Shown here: piece by piece, positions 7,235 through 12,611 of the stretch
Numbering within the stretch: position 1 is the stretch's first letter
Layout: the number at the start of each line of letters is the position of its first letter
Source of the DNA: Ilumatobacteraceae bacterium
GTDB taxonomy: Bacteria > Actinomycetota > Acidimicrobiia > Acidimicrobiales > Ilumatobacteraceae
NCBI GenBank assembly: GCA_023257035.1
Contig: JALRDI010000186.1
Span: 1-12,611 of the forward strand
Reading direction: 5' to 3'
Length of the DNA: 12,611 bases
The notes under the pieces: model-generated
Told to the model about the DNA's origin: nothing
What the model saw: only the letters and a program-made list of their open reading frames with translations
Database searches by the model: none
Translations under genes and position numbers: made by a program

Positions 7235-8934
7235 CACGTTTCCATGACGACAGGAACAATCATCGGTCGCCGCTTCGTTCGCTCGTTGACAAACCGACCA
7301 GCAGACCTGCGGACTTCTCGTTCTAATGCCTCTACATCTCGAATGCCGTCAGCAAGGGCACGTTCAACGGCGGCGGCAACGGTGTCACATGCCTCGTCAA
7401 GCAGATCCTCCGCCTCGGGCGCATACACCCAGCCACGAGTAATGATCTCAGGACCGGTGAGCACCGTTCCAGTTTGCACATCGACGGTCACGACGACGAC
7501 TACAACACCTTCTTCTGCGAGGACACGACGATCACGGATCACACCGTTGCCAACATCTCCAATGATTCCGTCGACGTAGACATAGCCGGCAGGAACACGA
7601 TCGGAATGGCCGGCACCCTCGTCATCAAGCATGAGGACGTCACCATCCTCGCAGAGCAGGATGCGGTCATCAGCAATTCCCATGACTCGCCCGAGAGCGG
7701 CATTCGCCACGAGATGCCGATATTCACCGTGGACGGGCACGAACCACTCTGGCTGCACTATCGAGAGATAGGTCTTAATGTCATCGGCCTGAGCATGACC
7801 AGTCGCGTGGACATCGGCAACACCCGAATGCACCACCTTTGCGCCACGGCGCAACAACCCGTCGATCACACGGTTGACATTGCTCTCATTGCCAGGAATT
7901 GCGTGGCTCGACAACACAACCGTGTCAGAGTCACCCAGCTTCACGAATCGATTTTCTCCTCGGGCAAGAAGCGCAAGTGCTGACATGGGTTCACCCTGGC
8001 TGCCAGTTGAGATCACGCAAATTTCTCCTGGCGGATACTGATCAATGTCTTCGACGTCGATCAGCGAGGCATCAGGTATCGAGATCACGCCCAGGTCTCG
8101 CCCGAGGCGAACGTTCTTACGCATGCTGAGACCAAGGGTCGCAACTCTTCGACCGGCCGCTACCGCTGCATCCGCAATTTGTTGAATTCGGTGAAGGTGG
8201 CTCGCAAAACTCGCCGTAATGATCCGGCGCCCTTCGTGCTCGGCGAAGACCTGTCTCAACACACTGCCAACGGAGGTCTCGCTTGGAGCAAAGCCGGGCT
8301 CCTCGGCGTTTGTTGAGTCGGCAAGCAGCAGGCGAATGCCTTCCGACCGAGCGATTTCGCCTAATCGAGCGAGATCACAGCGACGGTCATCAACCGGTGT
8401 GAGGTCAAGTTTGTAATCACCTGAGTGCAAGATCACACCTTGATCGGTACGGACAACGATCGCATGGGCGTGAGGAACCGAATGAGTAACAGGAACAAAC
8501 TCAACTTCAAATGGGCCGATCGCCACCCGGTCCCCATCATTCGTTGGAACGAAGTCGACCCGCCCGAGCAGACCCGCCTCCTCAATCCGATTTCTCGCAA
8601 GCCCCAGCGTGAGCCTCGAGCCGTACACCGGAAGTGGCGTCTCACGTCGGTCGCCGATGCCGTGCTCATCACGAAGGAGGAACTGGATACCGCCAACATG
8701 ATCCTCGTGGCCATGGGTAGCCACAAGGCCGCTAATCAATGATGCATTCTCGCGGAGATACGTGAAGTCGGGAAGGACAAGGTCAATTCCATGTAAATCC
8801 GCAGACGGGAACATAATTCCGCAATCGATTACCACTATCGAGCGGCTATCGCCTTCACCCTGCTCAATCGCAAGACAGTTTCGGCCAATCTCGCCGAGGC
8901 CGCCAAGGATGACGATTCGAACTGGTTCAGCCAC
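7234..8934 (-). CDS. rnj: Ribonuclease J
   Basis: RNase J is a metallo-beta-lactamase/beta-CASP nuclease with 5'-3' exonuclease and endonuclease activity in mRNA decay and rRNA maturation. The 566-residue product shows GGLGEIGRNCLAIE at 11-24, the metal site HGHEDH at 74-79, H151, HSGDYK with D173 at 170-175, the beta-CASP region with STGSQGEPMSAL at 309-320, HATGHA at 376-381 and PVHGEYRH at 400-407, then the C-terminal domain. The usual HxSGHA has Thr378 for Ser. I chose GTG 8934 because residue 2 onward matches the family start and GGTGG lies six bases before it. Extending upstream to 9021 would add 29 unlike residues inside dapA. The chosen start overlaps the dapA end by eight bases, so translation is probably coupled. 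Confidence 0.96.
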   Translation of the reverse strand: MAEPVRIVILGGLGEIGRNCLAIEQGEGDSRSIVVIDCGIMFPSADLHGIDLVLPDFTYLRENASLISGLVATHGHEDHVGGIQFLLRDEHGIGDRRETPLPVYGSRLTLGLARNRIEEAGLLGRVDFVPTNDGDRVAIGPFEVEFVPVTHSVPHAHAIVVRTDQGVILHSGDYKLDLTPVDDRRCDLARLGEIARSEGIRLLLADSTNAEEPGFAPSETSVGSVLRQVFAEHEGRRIITASFASHLHRIQQIADAAVAAGRRVATLGLSMRKNVRLGRDLGVISIPDASLIDVEDIDQYPPGEICVISTGSQGEPMSALALLARGENRFVKLGDSDTVVLSSHAIPGNESNVNRVIDGLLRRGAKVVHSGVADVHATGHAQADDIKTYLSIVQPEWFVPVHGEYRHLVANAALGRVMGIADDRILLCEDGDVLMLDDEGAGHSDRVPAGYVYVDGIIGDVGNGVIRDRRVLAEEGVVVVVVTVDVQTGTVLTGPEIITRGWVYAPEAEDLLDEACDTVAAAVERALADGIRDVEALEREVRRSAGRFVNERTKRRPMIVPVVMET

Positions 8935-9823
8935 GCGCCGCCACCAACTCGGCGTACACCCGACGCGCCTCATCTTCAAGGCCTTCGGGTGCGTCACCGA
9001 GCGGAAGCCGGCATTGGCCAACCTCGAAACCGAGTGTCCGCATCATTGCCTTGGACGGGATTGGATTTGGCGTGAGGTCACCGGTCTCGAATGAGAAACT
9101 TGGCAGCATTCGCTGGTTTACCGCAGTTGCAGTCGCCAGATCTCCAGCTTCGAGCGCGGCAAACATCTCAACGTGGTCTGGGGCGGTCCAGTGTGTGGCG
9201 ACCCCAATGGTTCCGACCGCGCCAACTGACAACAGCGGCAGAGTAAGCCCGTCATCGCCGCTGTAGACCTCGAAATCGGCTGGCGCTTCACGAATGAGTC
9301 GAGCCGTCTCGGCGGGATTCGCAGCTGCGTCTTTCAAGCCAATGATGTTCTTTTCTTCATGCGCAAGGCGCAACAACACCTCGGTCGACACCTTTCGTCC
9401 CGTGCGGACCGGGATGTCATAGATGACCTGAGGCAACTCAACGGCTTGGGCAATCGCCCGGAGGTGCTGTTCGATACCGGCTTGCGATGGACGGTTGTAA
9501 TAGGGGCAGAGCGAAAGAATTCCGTGAACCCCAAGCGATTTTGCCTTGAGGGAAAGTTCAACCGAGCGCGCCGTGTTATTGCCAACCGTTCCTGCAACTA
9601 CGGGGACGTCGACGGCCTCGACAACCGCTGCAAACATCGCAAGTTTTTCATCATCGGACAGCGTCGGTGATTCTCCGGTTGTGCCACAGACCACGAGCCC
9701 CTCATTGCCCTCGTCAACAAGACGACGAGCCAACTGTTGCGCGACATCAAGGTCAACACTGCCGTCACTTGAAAACGGAGTGATGAGAGCGGTGAGAATT
9801 CGTCCAAATGTTGGCGATGACAT
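8927..9823 (-). CDS. dapA: 4-hydroxy-tetrahydrodipicolinate synthase
   Basis: DapA condenses pyruvate with aspartate semialdehyde in the diaminopimelate/lysine pathway, feeding peptidoglycan. The 298-residue TIM barrel has GTTGES at 47-52 (pyruvate-binding Thr), CPYYNRP at 106-112 with the tyrosine lent across the dimer, and IYDIPVRTG at 134-142 with Tyr135 and Arg140. The Schiff-base lysine is K164 in IGLKDA and SGDD is at 188-191. The full catalytic set makes DapA likely rather than another aldolase of the family. I prefer ATG 9823; TTG 9832 would add only three residues and has a poorer ribosome site. The 40-base spacer from the preceding diiron gene contains an inverted repeat. The stop overlaps rnj. 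Confidence 0.95.
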   Translation of the reverse strand: MSSPTFGRILTALITPFSSDGSVDLDVAQQLARRLVDEGNEGLVVCGTTGESPTLSDDEKLAMFAAVVEAVDVPVVAGTVGNNTARSVELSLKAKSLGVHGILSLCPYYNRPSQAGIEQHLRAIAQAVELPQVIYDIPVRTGRKVSTEVLLRLAHEEKNIIGLKDAAANPAETARLIREAPADFEVYSGDDGLTLPLLSVGAVGTIGVATHWTAPDHVEMFAALEAGDLATATAVNQRMLPSFSFETGDLTPNPIPSKAMMRTLGFEVGQCRLPLGDAPEGLEDEARRVYAELVAARG

Positions 9824-9838
9824 GCAGACCAAAGACTA

Positions 9839-9858
9839 GTGACCTAGGTGCAGGTCAC
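9839..9858 (-). promoter_or_regulatory. Inverted repeat between the diiron gene and dapA
   Basis: Minus strand GTGACCT, six bases, AGGTCAC: a perfect seven-base inverted repeat, starting five bases after the diiron-gene stop and ending 15 bases before the dapA ATG. A competing hairpin GGTG-ACCTG-CACC shares its 5' arm. The repeat also overlaps a weak promoter-like pair (TGGTGA, 16 bases, TAGTCT). It could be a weak terminator for the upstream operon, an operator for dapA, or both. The T-richness after it is poor. Confidence 0.4.
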
Positions 9859-9863
9859 CATGC

Positions 9864-10997
9864 TCAGGCGACGTCGGCACCAAGTTCAAACTTGAGATAC
9901 TCAGAACCCGTGTCTTCCCAATCCTCGAACTGAATCACATTCATTTCCTCGAATCGACGGCGAAGCCATGACTCATTTCGATCGAGAAGCCCAAGCTTCT
10001 TACAGTTCGGCACGATCTTCGAGAACAACATCTGCTGGAACACATCACGAGTCGGATCTCGGAGCACCAGAGGCACGACGTCTTTCGGATTCACGCCCTG
10101 CTTCTCCCACACCTCTTGCTGCAAGAAGCGATCTCGCATGCGGATCGCCGCTTCGAATGCAAACTCTTGACGTTCCATCAGCTCGCGATCGGTCATTTCT
10201 GAGTACACCTCTTTGAGCGACAGCACACCAAATGCAACGTGCCGTGCCTCATCGCTCATCACATACCTGAGGAGCTGCTTCAACAGTGGCTCCTCAGTCA
10301 TCTGATGCATAAAACCAAATGCCGCTAGCGCAAGTCCCTCAACCATGACCTGCATGCCGAGATAGGTCATGTCCCAGCGGGAGTCTTCGATGATGTCGTC
10401 AAGCAACATCCGAAGGTGCGCGTTGACCTGGAACCCACCGTCCATCTTTTCATCGAGGTAGCGGGCAAACACCTCAACGTGGCGAGCCTCATCGACGACT
10501 TGGGTTGCTGCGTACAACTTGGCGTCGTACCACGGAACTGTTTCAGTAATTTTCGCTGTGCAGAGCAGCGCTCCCTGCTCACCATGGAGAAACTGCGACA
10601 GCGTCCAGCGACGGCTATCAATTCCAAATTCCAGCCATTCTTTGTCGCCCCACTTCTCAACAACCGTTCCTGCATAGTGGTCGGGGCTTAAGCCTGCAGA
10701 GAATGCCGCTTGATCAGAAGTGACGACTTCATCGAGTTCTACTTCTGTGTCCCACGGAAGGTCAGTAGTTCCGTTCCACTGCCCGACCTTGGCCTTCTCG
10801 TAGAGCTTGCGGAGTTGAGGCCGAGCGAGGGAATAATCCCAGGTGAAAATTGCATCGGCATTGTCCTTCACGACATGTTCGACTTCGTCGACGTCAACAT
10901 TTGACACTGACAAAATCGCTTCGATGTCATCGATCTCATCGCGACCGATGATGTCAGCGTTAGCTGCGTGTCCAGTTGGATGTTCGGTGGTGCTCAT
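9864..10997 (-). CDS. Ferritin-like (R2/AurF-type) diiron-carboxylate protein, probable oxidase or oxygenase
   Basis: The 377-residue protein contains the complete six-ligand signature of a carboxylate-bridged diiron four-helix bundle: E140, then DEARH with E170 and H173, then E220, then a second DEARH with E250 and H253. Both Glu-to-ExxH spacings are exactly 30 residues. This pattern is shared by ribonucleotide reductase R2, AurF-type N-oxygenases, acyl-ACP desaturases and bacterial multicomponent monooxygenases. The substrate cannot be read from motifs. An N-terminal WDYSLARPQLRKLYEKAK... QWN ... DLPW stretch (53-82) is a recognisable feature of one ferritin-like subgroup, but I cannot name it securely. 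It starts nine bases after tetR with AGGAG overlapping the tetR stop, so it is co-transcribed with the repressor. The acyl-CoA ligase upstream suggests a lipid or acyl-CoA substrate (inference). Confidence 0.85.
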   Translation of the reverse strand: MSTTEHPTGHAANADIIGRDEIDDIEAILSVSNVDVDEVEHVVKDNADAIFTWDYSLARPQLRKLYEKAKVGQWNGTTDLPWDTEVELDEVVTSDQAAFSAGLSPDHYAGTVVEKWGDKEWLEFGIDSRRWTLSQFLHGEQGALLCTAKITETVPWYDAKLYAATQVVDEARHVEVFARYLDEKMDGGFQVNAHLRMLLDDIIEDSRWDMTYLGMQVMVEGLALAAFGFMHQMTEEPLLKQLLRYVMSDEARHVAFGVLSLKEVYSEMTDRELMERQEFAFEAAIRMRDRFLQQEVWEKQGVNPKDVVPLVLRDPTRDVFQQMLFSKIVPNCKKLGLLDRNESWLRRRFEEMNVIQFEDWEDTGSEYLKFELGADVA

Positions 10998-11003
10998 AGG
11001 GTG

Positions 11004-11008
11004 CTCCT
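11004..11008 (-). promoter_or_regulatory. Ribosome-binding site of the diiron gene
   Basis: AGGAG on the minus strand, six bases before the ATG at 10997. It overlaps the tetR stop codon (TAG), which supports translational coupling of repressor and enzyme. Confidence 0.7.
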
Positions 11009-11627
11009 AGCTGAGAGTTGTGATCGAGCTCAACTGCTGTTGATGCAAGGTCACAGAAGAGATAAGTGGACAGAGAAATTGTTGGGCGCTTTCAGCATCG
11101 TTGAGATCGACGGCCTCAACGGGTGAAAGAAAATGTGACACGGTGAGTCGCACAACGAGGTCAATGAGTCGGTGTGCAGCATCCCGGCCGATGAGCGGTT
11201 CTAATTGAGGAGCTAACGCTTCGGTTGCCATTCGGATAATTCTCGGAAGCCCGGCGGCCGTAAGTTGTCCCAATGCCTCGCCCGGCTCAGAGCTCAACAT
11301 CATGGCGAGGTGCTCATCTGCCTGAAGTAGCGACGTCGCTGCCACAACGCTGCCGACGACAATTGCGTCAACTGTGGTTTCATCAGCAATTTGTGCGAGG
11401 ACATGATCGAAGAATTGGTGAAGTTCACGAACCCGTAGCGCCTCGAACAGCACGTCGCGCCCCCCAGGAAACAGGCGGTAGATCGACGCTCTGGAAACCC
11501 CTGATTCACGACAGATGTCGTCGATCGTCACTTTTGAGAAGCCGAGTTGATGGCTGCAGGTGAGGGCAGCATCAAGGACGACACTCTCGATGTCAACTAC
11601 CCCACGACGTTGTGTGTCATCGGTCAC
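11007..11627 (-). CDS. TetR family transcriptional regulator
   Basis: The 206-residue protein has the TetR N-terminal helix-turn-helix at about 15-62: VVLDAALTCSHQLGFSKVT, then IDDICRESGVSRASIYRLFP with the recognition helix near 43-52, then GGRDVLFEAL. The remaining 140 residues are helical and diverge, as in all ligand-binding domains of this family, so the ligand is unknown. GTG 11627 is the only sensible start in frame. No ribosome site lies before it; instead a -10 box ends seven bases upstream, so the message is probably leaderless, which actinobacteria translate well. A perfect 9+9 palindrome overlaps that promoter, suggesting autorepression that would also control the diiron gene nine bases downstream. 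The acyl-CoA ligase next door hints at an acyl-CoA or fatty-acid effector (inference). Confidence 0.93.
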   Translation of the reverse strand: MTDDTQRRGVVDIESVVLDAALTCSHQLGFSKVTIDDICRESGVSRASIYRLFPGGRDVLFEALRVRELHQFFDHVLAQIADETTVDAIVVGSVVAATSLLQADEHLAMMLSSEPGEALGQLTAAGLPRIIRMATEALAPQLEPLIGRDAAHRLIDLVVRLTVSHFLSPVEAVDLNDAESAQQFLCPLISSVTLHQQQLSSITTLS

Positions 11628-11630
11628 ATC

Positions 11631-11657
11631 TGAGACATTATTGCGCCAAATGTCTCA
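11631..11657. promoter_or_regulatory. Perfect palindromic operator, probable TetR binding site
   Basis: TGAGACATT, nine spacer bases, AATGTCTCA: a perfect nine-base inverted repeat spanning 27 bases, the size and symmetry usual for TetR-family operators. It lies three bases upstream of the tetR GTG and covers the promoter spacer and -10. I found no second copy in the window. Confidence 0.8.
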
Positions 11658-11663
11658 GGGCAA
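11635..11663 (-). promoter_or_regulatory. Promoter of the tetR-diiron operon
   Basis: Minus strand TTGCCC (11663-11658), a 17-base spacer, then TAATGT (11640-11635). The -10 fits the actinobacterial TAnnnT consensus. Only seven bases separate it from the tetR GTG, so transcription would begin at or next to the start codon. The palindrome 11631-11657 occupies the whole spacer and -10. Confidence 0.6.
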
Positions 11664-11664
11664 C

Positions 11665-11681
11665 TCGAACACCGGGTTCGA
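11665..11681 (-). terminator. Hairpin directly after the acyl-CoA ligase, weak terminator candidate
   Basis: Immediately after the ligase stop codon the minus strand reads TCGAAC, a five-base loop CCGGT, then GTTCGA: a perfect six-base-pair stem. It ends one base before the -35 of the tetR promoter. No T-run follows, so it may only partly end transcription or protect the 3' end. Confidence 0.4.
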
Positions 11682-12611
11682 TTACGAAGGAAGCACGAAA
11701 TCTGCGTAACGGGCGCGCAAGTCTTTCTTCGAAAACTTTCCGACACTGGTCTTCGGAACCTCATCGATGAACTCAACAGCATCGGGCAATTGCCATCGAG
11801 CGACTCGATCGCGGAGAAAATCGACGACCTCCTCCGCCGAGATGGTGCTGCCCTCTGCCCGCACTACACATGCGAGTGGACGTTCAGACCAACGAGGGTG
11901 AGGAACCCCGATGACGGCGGCTTCTGCGATTCCGGGATGCGACATCAATTCGTTCTCAAGTTCGACTGAGGAGATCCACTCGCCACCTGACTTGATGAGA
12001 TCTTTTGTTCGGTCGAGAAGCCGCACCCGGCCCCGTTCGTCGACGCTTGCAACATCACCAGTTCTCAGCCAACCATCATTCGTGAAACTCTCGTTCGCGC
12101 GCTCATCGTTGTAATAGGTCGATGCAATCCAGTTACCGCTGACCTGCAATTCTCCGCTCGATTCGCCATCCCACGGAACCGCATCTTGCGAATCAGGGTC
12201 GACTACCCGCATGCTCACGCCGAAAGAAATACGGCCGACTGTCGTTCGCAATTCCGCCTGTTCGTCATCAGAGAGTTCCCGCTGATCGGCATCAAGGTGC
12301 GAGACCGCACAGATGGGACTTGTCTCTGTCATTCCCCACGCTTGCAACAGGGGAAGTCCTGTTACCTTTCGGTACCCCTCGGACAGTCCACGAGGGACTG
12401 CAGAACCTCCGCACGGAATAGCTCTCAGACATGAGGTGTCGCGGCCTTCGAGTTCTGGCAGAACTTGCATCCAGATGGTGGGAACACCTGCGGCGAGCGA
12501 TACCCGCTCCTCAACGATGAGATCTGCGAGCGCCTTACCCGAGAGGTCGGCCCCGGGCATCACCATCTTTGCCCCAGTTGCGACACCGGCGTGGGCCAAC
12601 CCCCACGCGTT
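11682..12611 (-). CDS. Fatty-acyl-CoA ligase (AMP-forming), C-terminal part
   Basis: The frame is open to the window edge; 309 residues are visible and the N-terminal part, including the first ATP-binding P-loop motif, is outside. Seen: NAWGLAHAG at 1-9, typical of long/medium-chain acyl-CoA synthetases; GMTETSP at 93-99; GWLRTGDVASVDERG at 180-194 with the adenylate-binding Asp; and DRTKDLIKSGGEWISSVELE at 200-219, the hinge and fatty-acid-type signature. VPKTSVGKFSKKDLR at 285-299 carries the conserved adenylation lysine (K292). The enzyme activates a fatty acid to acyl-AMP and then to the CoA thioester; chain length is not readable. A TTG at 12599 is internal, not a start. It is followed by a hairpin and the tetR promoter, so it may share regulation only if its own promoter also carries the operator. 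Confidence 0.93.
   Translation of the reverse strand, partial: NAWGLAHAGVATGAKMVMPGADLSGKALADLIVEERVSLAAGVPTIWMQVLPELEGRDTSCLRAIPCGGSAVPRGLSEGYRKVTGLPLLQAWGMTETSPICAVSHLDADQRELSDDEQAELRTTVGRISFGVSMRVVDPDSQDAVPWDGESSGELQVSGNWIASTYYNDERANESFTNDGWLRTGDVASVDERGRVRLLDRTKDLIKSGGEWISSVELENELMSHPGIAEAAVIGVPHPRWSERPLACVVRAEGSTISAEEVVDFLRDRVARWQLPDAVEFIDEVPKTSVGKFSKKDLRARYADFVLPS

Noticed and set aside
8935..9021. 29-codon upstream extension of RNase J
   Set aside because: It lies inside dapA, has no family resemblance, and the GTG at 8934 has a ribosome site and begins where RNase J similarity begins.
9824..9832. TTG start for dapA nine bases upstream of the chosen ATG
   Set aside because: It adds only three residues, has a weaker ribosome site, and ATG gives a family-typical N-terminus.
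11625..11639. Tiny minus-strand frame ATG-TCT-CAG-ATG-TGA just before tetR
   Set aside because: With the predicted start of transcription at about 11627 it would not be in the message, and four codons give no basis for calling a leader peptide.
12597..12599. TTG as a start of the acyl-CoA ligase
   Set aside because: The frame continues upstream to the edge as NAWG, a typical internal stretch of the family, so the gene is cut by the window rather than starting here.
1..12611. Mobile elements, CRISPR arrays, phage genes, toxin-antitoxin pairs
   Set aside because: No transposase, integrase, spaced direct repeats, att-like duplication of the tRNA end, or small toxin-like pair could be found on either strand.

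Overview
The window is a compact, essentially gap-free bacterial chromosome segment in which every gene I can support lies on the minus strand. No stretch over about 300 bases lacks a gene. The gene content (CarD, RNase J, an FtsK/RimO/PgsA/CinA block, frequent GTG starts, a tRNA without encoded CCA, moderate GC) points to an actinobacterium. A lineage outside the very high-GC genera, such as an Acidimicrobiia-like group, seems plausible, but that placement is inference.

Layout in the direction of transcription (high to low coordinates): (1) 12611-9864 looks accessory. It holds the C-terminal part of a fatty-acyl-CoA ligase, a TetR-family repressor whose promoter is overlaid by a perfect 9+9 bp palindrome, and a ferritin-like diiron protein 9 bases downstream. 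(2) 9823-1040 is a housekeeping block: dapA (lysine/peptidoglycan precursor), rnj (RNase J), an unrecognised lipoprotein coupled to rnj, ftsK (chromosome translocase), rimO (ribosomal protein S12 methylthiotransferase), pgsA (phosphatidylglycerolphosphate synthase) and cinA (nicotinamide-nucleotide amidase family). Several junctions overlap by 1 to 8 bases (dapA/rnj, rnj/lipoprotein, rimO/pgsA), which suggests translational coupling. The order dapA-rnj-ftsK-pgsA resembles what is known from mycobacteria and streptomycetes. (3) 987-1 holds tRNA-Arg(UCU), carD (RNA polymerase-binding regulator) 59 bases downstream, and the start of a beta-hydroxyacid dehydrogenase that runs off the window.

I see no insertion sequence, phage gene, CRISPR array or origin. 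The most interesting unit is the ligase-TetR-diiron cluster: a self-contained regulatory switch with an apparently leaderless repressor mRNA and a likely lipid-modifying or oxidising enzyme of unknown substrate. Secondary points are the tRNA-Arg/carD pairing with an intervening hairpin, the small lipoprotein embedded between rnj and ftsK, a possible Shine-Dalgarno-masking hairpin at rimO, and an inverted repeat between the diiron gene and dapA.
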